Assembly: GCF_018704065.1 (NCBI RefSeq) | Contig: NZ_JAGUQP010000001.1 | Coordinates: 1 to 64,000 of the forward strand | Source of the DNA: Desulfovulcanus ferrireducens | GTDB taxonomy: Bacteria > Desulfobacterota > Desulfovibrionia > Desulfovibrionales > Desulfonatronovibrionaceae | Length of the DNA: 64,000 nucleotides | Reading direction: 5' to 3' | Shown here: positions 45,035-54,188 of the stretch, piece after piece | How positions within the stretch are numbered: the stretch's first letter is position 1 | Layout of the letters: every line of letters begins with the position of its first letter | The notes under the pieces: model-generated | Databases searched by the model: none | What the model saw: the letters and a program-made list of their open reading frames with translations, nothing else | Told to the model about the DNA's origin: nothing | Position numbers and translations under genes: made by a program

Positions 45035-47443
45035 GTGAAACAGGAAACACCACTTTTATTCTGGCAAAGATGCCTTCTGGCCCTTGTTCTGGGACTATGG
45101 TCTTATAAATTTTTTGTTCCCGGCCTGAGTACTTTTTGCCTCGCATTTATCTTTTTAGCCCCCAGAAAGTTATTTAACAGCTTTCTTTTAATATTATTTT
45201 TTCTCTCAGGACTCGGTATCGGGTCTATTTTTACTCCCCATCTATCTCCTTCAAAAGTTCCCCGGCCTGTTTCACATGCGCACAAGGTCGATTTTCACGG
45301 AAAAATTGAGAAGATAAGAACTGCTCCTGATCATAAACTAAAATTGTTTATTGAAAATGTTCAGATTGAGGATAAAGGCAGGACCTGGACTTTGCCCGGG
45401 TATCTGCTCTTGACCTGGGAGAATCCCCCGGCCATACCTTGGCCCGAGCAGCACATTAAAGGCAAATTAAGAATTAAACCCGTGCACGGGACAGTTAATG
45501 AGGGGGGCTGGGATAGCGAGTTTTACTGGCATAGGCAAAAAGTGTTTTTTCGTGCCTATGCTCGGGGCAGGCAGTTAACCATGGACCCTTACCCACGGAA
45601 TTTTCTGGTTCATCTACGTCTTAACTTGCGGCAGAAAGTTATCCAGGTTCTGGACAAATATTTTGTAGATGAGCCCCGGATTAAAGGGCTTGGCCTGGCC
45701 CTGCTCATGAATGACAGGTATTTTTTAAACAGCGAATTTGTAGATAAAATTCGGTTAAGTTCCTTGGGACATACCCTTGCCCTTTCTGGTTTGCATCTTG
45801 GTCTGGTTGTTTTTTTGGGTTGGGTTTTGAGTTATGCGGCAGGTTTTGTCTGTCCCAATATTTATCTTTATATTCCTCGGCCAAAGCTAAGTATAATTTT
45901 ATCTATACCTCTGGTCATCATCTATCTTTGGCTTGGTCAGGCTCCGGTCTCGCTCGTGCGAGCCTCCATAATGTTTTTTTGTTGGGCCTTTCTATACCTA
46001 AAGAATAGAAGCCGCTTCATTATTGATGGCCTTTTTTACGCCTTGTTGGTTATCCTCCTTGTAGACCCACTATCCATATTCGATCTAAGCTTGCAGCTTT
46101 CTTTTTTAGCTGTCCTAGGCCTTGGCCTGACATATCCTTATTTAAAAACTATTTTTGAGAGACCTTCTCTATCTACAGGCAGGATGAAAATAGTTAAATA
46201 TTTTCTAATGTTAACCGCAGTAACCTTGATAGCCAATCTAACCTTGCTCCCAGCGCAAACTTGGGCCTTTGGTTATCTTACCCCGCATATTTATCTGAAT
46301 TTGCTCTGGTTGCCTGTCTTAGGCTTTTTAGTTTTGCCTTTGGGGTTTGTTGGAGTTTTATTTTTATTCTTTCCCTTGCTGGAAAACTTGGGACCATATT
46401 TATTTTATTTAATGGGCCTTGTTTTAAAAGGGCTGATTGTTGTCTTGGATTTTCTTGATGCTCACGATTTACTCCATCCAATAGTTACTTTCAGGCCTGG
46501 ATGGGAGCATATGCTCACCTACTGGTTTGTTTTTCTGGCTTTTATTTACTGGACTAAGCTTTGGCAGCGCAGGATGAATCTTTACCTGGGGCTGGCTTTA
46601 ATTTTCACCATCAATTTTTCCCCTGTGACCTTTAATAATTTTAACGGGGTAAAGTTGAGGTTGCTGGATGTGGGCCAGGGACAGAGCATACTGTGTGAAT
46701 TGCCCGGGGGTAAGCGTGTTTTGATTGATGGGGGAGGATCGTGGAGTCTCAGGTTTGATCTGGGAAAATATATCACTTCTCCGGCCATAACCTGGAAAGC
46801 ATGGCCGCAGATCGACAAGGTATTTCTGACCCATTCGGATGCAGATCATTTGCGTGGCCTTTATTATCCGCTTAGCAATTTAAAGGTGGGTGAGTTTATT
46901 TTTAACGGCGTATGGCCTGGAGGGCAGGATAAAGAGCTTTTGACTAGGGCTTTAGACCTTGGAGGAGAAAAGGTTAGGGTGACAGCCCGTGGTGATGTCT
47001 GGGATTTGGGCCGTGATATAAAATTACATATCTTGCATCCGACTGAAGGTTTTGTTGACTCCAAAAACAATAATCGTTCTTTGGTTTTGCTTCTAACCTG
47101 GAAAAATAGGAGGTTGGCCTTGATTCCGGGAGATATTGAGCGGAAAGGCATTAAGCACCTGTTACGCTATAATGACGCATTACGGTCAGAGGTGCTGATT
47201 TGGCCTCATCATGGCAGCCGAGCCAGTTTTTCAGCGGAATTTTACAGGCGGGTCAATCCTGAGATTGTCCTGGTTTCGGCTGGTTTTTTGAATAGGTTTC
47301 ACCTGCCGCATAAAAAGGTGGTCAACTATTTAAAAAGAATGGGTTGCCGCGTTTTGAATACGGCAACGCATGGTGAAATCCAGATTTCATGGTCAGGCTG
47401 GAATAAACCGGCGCAAGTCTCCTGGTTGCGTTTGGCTAAATAG
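45035..47443 (+). CDS. comEC: ComEC/Rec2 DNA-uptake channel
   Basis: Membrane channel for uptake of single-stranded DNA in transformation. 802 aa: N-terminal membrane segments plus an OB-like domain (about 60-170), the Competence membrane domain (about 215-500) with about eight segments (LALSGLHLGLVVF is diagnostic), and a C-terminal metallo-beta-lactamase-like domain (about 540-800) with DVGQGQSILCELPGG, THSDADHLRGL and PHHGSR. The full three-domain form is intact. The start is GTG at 45035. Other competence genes are not in the window. Confidence 0.93.
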   Translation: MKQETPLLFWQRCLLALVLGLWSYKFFVPGLSTFCLAFIFLAPRKLFNSFLLILFFLSGLGIGSIFTPHLSPSKVPRPVSHAHKVDFHGKIEKIRTAPDHKLKLFIENVQIEDKGRTWTLPGYLLLTWENPPAIPWPEQHIKGKLRIKPVHGTVNEGGWDSEFYWHRQKVFFRAYARGRQLTMDPYPRNFLVHLRLNLRQKVIQVLDKYFVDEPRIKGLGLALLMNDRYFLNSEFVDKIRLSSLGHTLALSGLHLGLVVFLGWVLSYAAGFVCPNIYLYIPRPKLSIILSIPLVIIYLWLGQAPVSLVRASIMFFCWAFLYLKNRSRFIIDGLFYALLVILLVDPLSIFDLSLQLSFLAVLGLGLTYPYLKTIFERPSLSTGRMKIVKYFLMLTAVTLIANLTLLPAQTWAFGYLTPHIYLNLLWLPVLGFLVLPLGFVGVLFLFFPLLENLGPYLFYLMGLVLKGLIVVLDFLDAHDLLHPIVTFRPGWEHMLTYWFVFLAFIYWTKLWQRRMNLYLGLALIFTINFSPVTFNNFNGVKLRLLDVGQGQSILCELPGGKRVLIDGGGSWSLRFDLGKYITSPAITWKAWPQIDKVFLTHSDADHLRGLYYPLSNLKVGEFIFNGVWPGGQDKELLTRALDLGGEKVRVTARGDVWDLGRDIKLHILHPTEGFVDSKNNNRSLVLLLTWKNRRLALIPGDIERKGIKHLLRYNDALRSEVLIWPHHGSRASFSAEFYRRVNPEIVLVSAGFLNRFHLPHKKVVNYLKRMGCRVLNTATHGEIQISWSGWNKPAQVSWLRLAK

Positions 47444-47467
47444 TTAAATGGTTGATTGGTAAAGACC

Positions 47468-47495
47468 GTAGGGGCACGATGCATCGTGCCCCTAC
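47468..47495. repeat. Perfect palindrome after comEC
   Basis: A 28-bp palindrome with arms GTAGGGGCACGATG / CATCGTGCCCCTAC and no loop. It resembles the AGGGGCGAA hairpins at 33312 and 62288 and may end comEC transcription. Confidence 0.7.
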
Positions 47496-47525
47496 AATGC
47501 TGGATATAACAAAAAAGAGGAATTG

Positions 47526-48197
47526 ATGTCTATCCACATCACAAAAATAATCCGTAGCCGACGAAAAACCATTGCCCTGCAAGTAACAGAGGATGCAACT
47601 CTGATAGTGAGGGCTCCTTATAGAGTAGGGGGAGAGGTACTCCAAAAGGTAGTAGAAAAGCATAAAAAATGGATTGAGAAGAAGAAAAAAGAAATTCAGG
47701 CCAGGAATCTTAAGTTCACTCCCAAAGAATTTGTCGACGGGGAGGAATTCTTCTATCTGGGGCGATCTTATAAATTAACGATAGTTGATGAACCCTATCC
47801 TCCGCTCGTGTTCAAAAGCGGATTTTTTCTGTCCGGAAAGTACCTGCCAGTTGCCAGAAAGGTATTTATCGACTGGTATAAACAGCAAGCATATCAGAAA
47901 ATCAGTGAACGAGTTGAATGGTATGCTCCAAAGCAAGGGTTCAAATATAATAAAGTAAACATCACCAATGCTCAACAAAGGTGGGGGTCATGTAGTTCTA
48001 TAGGGAATTTAAATTTTTCATGGCGGTTGGTCATGGCTCCGCTTCCTGTTATTGATTATGTAGTGGTGCATGAGTTGGTTCATTTGGAGGAGAGAAATCA
48101 TTCAAAGAAATTTTGGGATAAAGTAAAAGTTATCATGCCAGGTTATGAGAAATATAAAGACTGGCTAAAGAAAAATTCTTATCTTTTGAGGTTGTGA
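47526..48197 (+). CDS. YgjP-type zinc metallopeptidase-like protein (DUF45)
   Basis: 223 aa, cytoplasmic. The HExxH-like zinc motif VVHELVHLEERNHSKKFW is near residues 177-194, preceded by the WGSC block (QRWGSCS) typical of the YgjP/WLM-related family. The role in the cell is unproven; some members resemble SprT. I chose the ATG at 47526, with AGAGG 6 nt upstream, over the adjacent TTG. Confidence 0.88.
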   Translation: MSIHITKIIRSRRKTIALQVTEDATLIVRAPYRVGGEVLQKVVEKHKKWIEKKKKEIQARNLKFTPKEFVDGEEFFYLGRSYKLTIVDEPYPPLVFKSGFFLSGKYLPVARKVFIDWYKQQAYQKISERVEWYAPKQGFKYNKVNITNAQQRWGSCSSIGNLNFSWRLVMAPLPVIDYVVVHELVHLEERNHSKKFWDKVKVIMPGYEKYKDWLKKNSYLLRL

Positions 48198-48520
48198 CTG
48201 TTTTGACTTTTGAGCATACAAATTTAGGTACAGAGATTGTTCAGATGGCTTTTTTATTATATCTTGCCCGTTTGCCACGACACCAGAGGTGCAGAGAAAT
48301 CTTTTTTCTGCCAACGAGTTCCTGGCAGGTAAAATCCTTAGACCTTATGGGCTAGTTCAAATAAAAAATTTATATTTCCCTGAGCGAAGCGAAGGGATGA
48401 ATATTTGTCCCAGGCCCGAGTCGGGACCGGGAAAATACCTTCTCCGTGCCTCTGTGGCTCAAGCGACCAGCGGGAGCGGGCGAGAGTTTAAAAACAGAAT
48501 AACTATCAGATACATCCCCA
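48198..48520. other. Repeat-rich intergenic region
   Basis: It holds fragments of dispersed repeats (CCCTGAGCGAAGCGAAGGG near 48379-48397 and CTCCGTGCCTCTGTGGCTC near 48441-48459). An 85-codon frame across this region is built from these repeats and is not credited as a gene. Confidence 0.5.
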
Positions 48521-48555
48521 GGACAGGCTCTAAACCGTCCGTTTAGAGCCTGTCC
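48521..48555. terminator. Long perfect hairpin downstream of trpS
   Basis: GGACAGGCTCTAAAC (48521-48535) and GTTTAGAGCCTGTCC (48541-48555), a perfect 15-bp stem with a 5-nt loop. It lies between convergent genes and could terminate either, although neither side has a T run. Confidence 0.55.
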
Positions 48556-48617
48556 ATTGATACGGAGCTTAATTTTCAGAGCGGGTGAAATTGCTGTTAA
48601 GAAAAAAGATGAGCGGG

Positions 48618-49607
48618 TTAATAATTGAGGTTTAATTTTTCTCGAATAAGGCCTATATTTTCCTGAGCGGCCATTTTAGCCTGGGCATAGCCCTTGTCTA
48701 AAATTTCAGTGACCATTTCCGGGTTTTTATCCAGTTCCTGTCTGCGTTTTTGAATGGGTTCCAGAAACTCATGCAGATATTTTAAAAGAACCTTTTTACA
48801 GTCGACACAACCCCACAAGGCTTTGGAGCAATTTTCCTTGATTTCCGCACGTGTATCTTCCGGTGTCATTAATCGGTGGTAAGGATAGAGGTTGCATACA
48901 TTAGGATCGCCGGGATCTTTTTTGCGCTTGCGGTTGGTGTCTGTAAGCATGGACATGACTTTTTTGGTGATAGAGTCCATATCTTCACTTAAATAGATAG
49001 AATTCCCATAACTTTTACTCATCTTGCGACCGTCTAGTCCTGGCAGTTTGGCAGCTTCGGTCAATTTGGCCTGGGGTTCGGGGAAAAAGTCACCGTAGAG
49101 AAAATTGAACCTGCGGGCAATTTCCCTTGTTAACTCCAGGTGTGGTAGCTGATCTTGACCGACAGGGACAAAATGTGGTCTGTACATGAGTATGTCTGCG
49201 GCCATGAGAACAGGATAACCTAAGAACCCATAGGTATTTAGATCCTTACTAATCAATTCTTGTTTTACTTCTTTATAAGTGGGGTTTCTCTCAAGCCAGC
49301 CCAGGGGAGTGATCATGGAGAGGATCAGGTGCAGCTCGGCATGCTCTTTGACTTGAGACTGAAGAAATATGGTACATTTATCAGGATCGAGTCCGGAAGC
49401 AAACCAGTCTTTGATTAATTCCGGGACAAATCCTTTAATTTTTTTCGGATCAGCATATTCGCTGGTCAGGGCATGCCAGTCGGCTACGAAAAAGTAACAA
49501 TGAAACTCTTCTTGCAACTTGACCCAATTTTTGAGCACCCCAAAATAATGTCCCAGGTGTAAAGGCCCTGTGGGTCGCATTCCTGAAACTATTCTTTTCT
49601 TTTCCAT
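48618..49607 (-). CDS. trpS: Tryptophanyl-tRNA synthetase
   Basis: Class I aminoacyl-tRNA synthetase that charges tRNA-Trp. 329 aa. Class-I signatures HLGHYFG (18-24, the HIGH motif) and KMSKSYGN (about 193-200, the KMSKS loop). Length and domains are standard. It lies downstream of the site-2 protease gene on the same strand. Confidence 0.97.
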   Translation of the reverse strand: MEKKRIVSGMRPTGPLHLGHYFGVLKNWVKLQEEFHCYFFVADWHALTSEYADPKKIKGFVPELIKDWFASGLDPDKCTIFLQSQVKEHAELHLILSMITPLGWLERNPTYKEVKQELISKDLNTYGFLGYPVLMAADILMYRPHFVPVGQDQLPHLELTREIARRFNFLYGDFFPEPQAKLTEAAKLPGLDGRKMSKSYGNSIYLSEDMDSITKKVMSMLTDTNRKRKKDPGDPNVCNLYPYHRLMTPEDTRAEIKENCSKALWGCVDCKKVLLKYLHEFLEPIQKRRQELDKNPEMVTEILDKGYAQAKMAAQENIGLIREKLNLNY

Positions 49608-49702
49608 AGTACTTTGTCCTTACCTTGTTTGAGTGGCTCAGAAGTAAATGGTTGAATAGGCTGTTTCAACCGATCACAGCTCATAACTCAAAGAATCAAA
49701 CT

Positions 49703-50344
49703 TTATGAAAAAATCAGGTTGTAAACGAAGGTGACGATTACACTGAACATTTTTTGGAAAACACCTGTGAAAACCAGGATAATTAAAATGAGAAAACCAA
49801 ATTTTTCCAAACTCATATATTTATCTGCAAAGGATGAGGGAAGAAATGAAGCTATAATTTTACTTCCATCTAACGGAGGAATAGGAATAAGATTAAAGAC
49901 GGCCAGGATAACATTTACCAGAGTACCAGCGCTGAAAATAAATCCCATGGGAGCAAATACAACTTGATTAAGCTGTGTAGAAAAGAATGGGGACAGAAAG
50001 TTGACCAGTTTGAATAAAAGAAAAAATATTAGGGCTAAAACAAGGTTGGCCGCCGGTCCGGCCAGGGAGACTAAAAGAATATCCCGTCGAAGATTTTTGA
50101 AGTAAGCAGGATTTATAGGCACTGGCTTGGCCCAACCGATTCTTCTGGTCAAAATCAAAACTAGTGTCCCAATGGGGTCCAGATGCTTTAAGGGATTGAG
50201 AGTGAGCCTTCCGGCATTTTTAGCTGTAGGGTCACCTAGTAGATAAGCCACGTACCCATGAGCCACTTCATGGCACGTTATCCCCAAAAGCAATGGGACA
50301 GAGAAAATCGCTAATTCTTTAATTATAATAGATATATCAAACAT
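49703..50344 (-). CDS. Site-2 protease family membrane metalloprotease (M50)
   Basis: Integral membrane zinc protease-like protein, 213 aa. HExxH as CHEVAHGYVAYLLGD near residues 23-37, and the downstream NPxxDG-type motif as IPPLDGSKI near 153-161. Five to six membrane segments. It belongs to the compact family of uncharacterised bacterial members without a PDZ domain. It lies 110 nt downstream of the candidate selenoprotein gene and upstream of trpS on the same strand. Confidence 0.9.
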   Translation of the reverse strand: MFDISIIIKELAIFSVPLLLGITCHEVAHGYVAYLLGDPTAKNAGRLTLNPLKHLDPIGTLVLILTRRIGWAKPVPINPAYFKNLRRDILLVSLAGPAANLVLALIFFLLFKLVNFLSPFFSTQLNQVVFAPMGFIFSAGTLVNVILAVFNLIPIPPLDGSKIIASFLPSSFADKYMSLEKFGFLILIILVFTGVFQKMFSVIVTFVYNLIFS

Positions 50345-50453
50345 GATTTACGGAGCTATCATCATCCTTTGATTTGGGCAAGAAAATTTGTTGACTTTTA
50401 ATTTTTATGCGTCCATCCTTGTTCAAGCTGAGGCAACTTTGGATACCAAAAGA

Positions 50454-50657
50454 CTAAATCCTGTTGCAGGGGATATTGGCCAGATATTCTTCAAAAAAAT
50501 CATCCAGTTCATCACTGTACTCCTGGAGGGAAAATTTTTTATTGCATGACCTGCAATAGAGAATTATTTCCTGTCAGGTATGGTGGACGATTAGGGGCTG
50601 CTGACAGGCTTTACATTTTATCTTTGTTTGTGGACTTAAAAAAGATGACTTAAACAT
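50454..50657 (-). CDS. Candidate small selenoprotein with two CxxC motifs (in-frame UGA)
   Basis: An ATG at 50657 opens a 67-codon frame ending in TAG at 50454-50456, interrupted only by a TGA at codon 28 (50574-50576). Read with Sec (U), the protein has Cys15-x2-Cys18, then HHTUQE, then Cys35-x2-Cys38, an acidic tail and Cys64. Both CxxC pairs lie on either side of the TGA in one frame, so the coding potential continues past it. Directly after the TGA is a hairpin with a GGTCA loop (see the SECIS entry). I recall an NCBI family of small dual-CxxC (seleno)proteins in sulfate reducers that this fits. Alternative: a pseudogene with a CGA-to-TGA change. The frame is open upstream to a TAA at 50781-50783, so a TTG start at 50726 (23 more residues) is possible. 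The ribosome site is weak. Confidence 0.7.
50535..50576 (-). promoter_or_regulatory. Candidate bacterial SECIS element
   Basis: Starting at the TGA (50576), a hairpin with a perfect 7-bp upper stem (TATTGCA / TGCAATA) and loop GGTCA spans 50540-50558; a lower stem GGAAA / TTTCC can also pair. The TTGCAGGTC part is identical to the apical part of the E. coli fdhF SECIS. The distance from TGA to the loop (22 nt) is within the range known for bacterial SECIS. Confidence 0.7.
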
Positions 50658-50882
50658 TGGCTTGTACTTCAAAATTTTATGTCGTTTAGTATTCTGGTTG
50701 TGACTGGCAAGAAGTTTTTGGGCCAATTTTTCTTTAAAGATTGTGTGCTGGATATCACGGCACTTGGCTTGTCCCCTGACTTATTTTTACTTATTTTTGT
50801 AGATACACTTGCTCAGGCAATGTCATTAACAAAGAACACGTGTCAAACATGAATAGCCTTAATTTTCAACCCCTGTAATTTT

Positions 50883-51656
50883 ATGAAAAAAATCAGTCGG
50901 TTAGCAGACGAACTTATTGAAGATACCTTAAAGGAAGCCGCAGATACCTTTTTTGGGCGTAGAAAAGGTATAGAGCATGAGATCAGTCTATTTGAACAAA
51001 AGGTCCGTGAGCTAAGGCCGTTGGCTCAAAGAATTGAGCAGGCAGCCAAGAGTTTAAACTTCCTTCTTTTAAAAGGAAAAGAAGTAGAAAATTTTTGGAG
51101 GTATTTAAACGTTGAATTCCCTTTGGACTTTGACCCGGACTGGCGACTAGGGATTACCATTCCTGCCGGTCTGACCATCAAGTCCAGATATGCAAAACTT
51201 TTGGTGTACGTGTACCAAACTTTGGCGAAGGCGATTGAAGAGTACACATATGGAAAGCATGTGGAAGATACAGTTATTAAAGGCCGAAAATTGGTGACCG
51301 TCAATTATAATTTTTTACAAAGATGGGCCAGTGAAATAAATGAAAAGATAGAGAAAATTAATTATTATCAAAAGCCCAGTGATGTGTTGCAATTTGTCAA
51401 GAGAATGAATGTAGAGGAAATAGAAAAGGAAAGGATTGCCGGGGCCCCAATGAAATACAGTCTTGATAAAGACCTGCTCTTAGACAAACTGATTTTTTCA
51501 GATTATAAACTAAAAAGATATCCGGATCTCGCACGTGATGATAAAACTATTAAGCTGGTAAAGAGATTTGCCCGTGGTCTGGTTAAAAGGAATAAACAGG
51601 AAATAAAGAGGATATTAGAAGAAATAAGCAAATATGCCAGAGAGTTTTCAAAATAA
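50883..51656 (+). CDS. Unknown cytoplasmic protein overlapping uvrC
   Basis: 257 aa, highly charged and helical, no signal peptide. The N-terminal 60 residues are predicted to form a coiled coil (ADELIEDTLKEAADTFFG, then EQKVRELRPLAQRIEQA). A mid-region DPDWRLGITIPAGLTIKS looks compact. The last helix is basic. I do not recognise a family. It overlaps the uvrC start by 23 nt, so the two are translationally coupled and may share a DNA-repair role, which is inference from position only. Confidence 0.7.
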   Translation: MKKISRLADELIEDTLKEAADTFFGRRKGIEHEISLFEQKVRELRPLAQRIEQAAKSLNFLLLKGKEVENFWRYLNVEFPLDFDPDWRLGITIPAGLTIKSRYAKLLVYVYQTLAKAIEEYTYGKHVEDTVIKGRKLVTVNYNFLQRWASEINEKIEKINYYQKPSDVLQFVKRMNVEEIEKERIAGAPMKYSLDKDLLLDKLIFSDYKLKRYPDLARDDKTIKLVKRFARGLVKRNKQEIKRILEEISKYAREFSK

Positions 51657-53442
51657 AGATTTTCCCACCTGTCCGGGTGTCTATTTTATGAAGGATGCCC
51701 GGAACAAAATTATCTATGTAGGCAAGGCCAAAAATATACGTAAAAGATTGAGTTCATATTTTAGAGACCCTGAGCAATTGCCTATTAAGACCAGGGTCAT
51801 GATGACCAAGGTCAAAGACATTGATTTTTTATGTACCAATACGGAAAAGGAGGCCCTGCTGCTTGAGGCAAGCCTTATCAAAAAGCATCGGCCTCGGTAC
51901 AATATTGTTTTACGTGACGACAAGCAATATATCCTCTTTAAACTGGATAAAGAACACGCTTTTCCCACCCTCAGGTTGACGCGCAAGGTGGGCCGGGATG
52001 GTGCAACATACTTTGGTCCGTTTACTTCAGCCCGTTCAGCCCGCCAGACCCTAAATGTTATCAATAAATTGTTTAAGCTGCGCAAATGCGCGGACAGGAC
52101 ATTCAAAAACAGGGTTAGACCTTGTCTGCAATATCACATCAGCCGTTGTTTGGCCCCTTGTTGTTTGCCAGTATCTCCTGAAAAATATGCCCGGGCTGTT
52201 CGTCAGGTAGAACTATTTTTATTTGGAAAGTCACATGACTTACTTAAGAATCTGGAATCGGAGATGCACAAGGCGGCTGAAGAGTTAAATTTTGAGAAGG
52301 CAGCTGAGCTTCGAGACCAGATTCGCGCTGTTCAGAAGACTATTGAGCAGCAGGCGGTCGTTCTGCCCGAGGGAGGAGATTTTGATGTTTTTGCCTTGGT
52401 CCCTCATGAAACAGGCCTGGGGATAGGCGTGCTGTTTGTTCGTCAGGGCCGGGTTTTGGACAGCAGAAGTTTTTATTGGCCGGATTTTCAGTTTGAGCAG
52501 GAGGAAACAGAGGCCGTTTTGACTAGTTTTTTAATCCAGTTTTACGGGCCCACAAGGTTTATTCCCGATAAAATTGTTTTGCCTGTAGTAGCTAAGGATA
52601 AATCCATAAAAAAACTGTTGACTGAACTTAAAGGGAAAGAAGTACGCCTAGTAAGTGCTAAAGATAAAAAGCTTAAACAACTTATAAACATGGCCAGGCA
52701 GAATTGTATCGAGGCCGTGGAGAGGAAAAAAGCAGCTGACTTATCTCTTCGGCTGGCCGAAATATTTGGGTTAAGATTTGAGCCTGAACGTATAGAATGC
52801 ATTGATGCATCTCATCTATCCGGGCAGGGCATGCGCGTCGGTATGGTTGTCTTTGAATATGGTCGCCCCAAAAGAGATGAATACCTAGTATACAAATTTA
52901 CGGAACTGGAAGGGACCAGTGATGACTATCTCGCCCTGGCCAAATTTATTGAGCGAAGAGTAAGATCCGGACCTCCCTGGCCTGATCTTTTGCTTATTGA
53001 TGGGGGGAAAGGACAATTAAATGCAGTGCTTACAGCCTTGAAAAGACATGACTGTGATGGATTGTTTATTGTTGCTGCTATTGCCAAAGGACCGACCCGA
53101 AGAGCAGGGGAACTCTTTGACCAGGTTTTTGTTCCTGGTCGAAAAAATCCTTTGGCTCTTTCTCCGGGAAGTAGAGAGCTGTTGTTTTTACAACAAATCA
53201 GAGATGAAGCACACCGTTTTGTTTTGTTCAGCTTACGGCGGGCGGGTAAAAAAAATATGCTTAAAAGCGAGCTGGAAAATTTGCCAGGTATTGGCCCTAA
53301 AACAGCTAAACTGTTATGGACCCATTTTCAGAGTCTGGAGGCTATTTATGCAGCCAGTGAGGATGAGCTAGCCAAGTTGCCTGGGTTTGGTCCAAAAAAG
53401 GCCCGGAAAATATTTTCAGCACTTCAGAGTCATGTTTCGTGA
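51634..53442 (+). CDS. uvrC: UvrC, excinuclease ABC subunit C
   Basis: Makes both incisions in nucleotide-excision repair. 602 aa: N-terminal GIY-YIG nuclease (CPGVYFMKDARNKIIYVGKA), UVR motif near 205-235 (NFEKAAELRDQI), RNase-H-like second nuclease (ECIDASHLSGQGMRVGM…DLLLIDGGKGQL) and tandem helix-hairpin-helix motifs at the end (LPGIGPKTAKLL, LPGFGPKKARKI). All key parts are intact. The start ATG lies within the end of the upstream gene; no separate promoter is seen. Confidence 0.97.
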   Translation: MPESFQNKDFPTCPGVYFMKDARNKIIYVGKAKNIRKRLSSYFRDPEQLPIKTRVMMTKVKDIDFLCTNTEKEALLLEASLIKKHRPRYNIVLRDDKQYILFKLDKEHAFPTLRLTRKVGRDGATYFGPFTSARSARQTLNVINKLFKLRKCADRTFKNRVRPCLQYHISRCLAPCCLPVSPEKYARAVRQVELFLFGKSHDLLKNLESEMHKAAEELNFEKAAELRDQIRAVQKTIEQQAVVLPEGGDFDVFALVPHETGLGIGVLFVRQGRVLDSRSFYWPDFQFEQEETEAVLTSFLIQFYGPTRFIPDKIVLPVVAKDKSIKKLLTELKGKEVRLVSAKDKKLKQLINMARQNCIEAVERKKAADLSLRLAEIFGLRFEPERIECIDASHLSGQGMRVGMVVFEYGRPKRDEYLVYKFTELEGTSDDYLALAKFIERRVRSGPPWPDLLLIDGGKGQLNAVLTALKRHDCDGLFIVAAIAKGPTRRAGELFDQVFVPGRKNPLALSPGSRELLFLQQIRDEAHRFVLFSLRRAGKKNMLKSELENLPGIGPKTAKLLWTHFQSLEAIYAASEDELAKLPGFGPKKARKIFSALQSHVS

Positions 53443-53773
53443 ATTTAAGATTCGTGTAAAATGAGTTTTTAGATTTATCAGACCTCCTTATCCTTAGCTT
53501 CTTCAAGCCCTGTATCCTGTTATATTTTAAAAAAAATCGTCTATACGTCGAAATTTTTTTTCTGAAGCAAGTATGGAATGCACCCCGCCAGTTATTCTAA
53601 TTAGGGTGCACTCGCAGTCTGCACCGCCACCAAATTTTCTCCCACATGAGCCTTATTATTTTTTGATAGATGAGCCCGGATTACCTTTTTATGCTAAAAT
53701 TTTATCATATTATTTCACAATTTTTCCACATTTGACGTGGTTGGTGCAGCTAGCGAATGCGCCCCTCTAATTA
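53443..53773. other. Intergenic region after uvrC
   Basis: AT-rich sequence with a short inverted motif (GGGTGCACTCGCAGTCTGCACC near 53606-53627) and a 65-codon frame lacking a ribosome site. No gene supported. Confidence 0.4.
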
Positions 53774-53850
53774 CGTCATTCTGAGCGAAGCGAAGAATCT
53801 GGTTCGCTACGTTGGAGATTCTTCGGTCGTTTCGCTCCCTCAGAATGACG
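53774..53850. repeat. Dispersed palindromic repeat
   Basis: CGTCATTCTGAG (53774-53785) pairs with CTCAGAATGACG (53839-53850); inside are GCGAAGCGAAGAATC and GATTCTTCGGTCG. This repeat type occurs widely in bacterial genomes; a partial copy lies at 48379-48397. Confidence 0.8.
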
Positions 53851-53985
53851 AGTAGTGAAAAATATTTTTGGATCGGAGTATTTAGCAGAAAAAAATCTCC
53901 CAGGTTTTCAATAAATATGAACAAGGGGCTCATCCGCTATTTGTACTGATTTTTGAGAAGCCTAAATTTTGGCATTGTATCTGCT

Positions 53986-54141
53986 TTATTTTTTGTTCAT
54001 ATTTAGCACTGTCGTAATTAAGCAATCAAACCTGTGCAGCTCCTCTTTGCTGTGGTAATAATCAAGAATCTGGCGGTAATCAGAGGAAAATTCTACTGCG
54101 GAATTCCATATCCACTGAGCTTCCTGCCTAGTCAACCTCTC
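53986..54141 (-). pseudogene. Remnant of a transposase (UPF0236/ISKra4-like)
   Basis: On the minus strand a frame ending in TAA at 53986-53988 contains AQWIWNSAVEFSSDYRQILD followed by YYHSKEELHRF. This closely resembles the conserved WIWN…QI(L/V)D(F/W)YH…EHL block of UPF0236/ISKra4/ISLre2-type transposases. There is no start codon and stops occur just upstream, so only about 45 codons of the gene remain. It abuts the truncated repeat copy D. Family assignment is from motif memory. Confidence 0.6.
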
Positions 54142-54188
54142 AATTGCTCAACAACTCAACCCAAGTGCAGCCATCGGATGCACCACCA

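Noticed and set aside
48289-48546. 85-codon frame upstream of the trpS 3' end
   Set aside because: It runs through dispersed repeat fragments and half of a perfect hairpin, so it is not a credible gene.
53573-53770. 65-codon frame after uvrC
   Set aside because: No ribosome site, low-complexity sequence, ends at the edge of a palindromic repeat.
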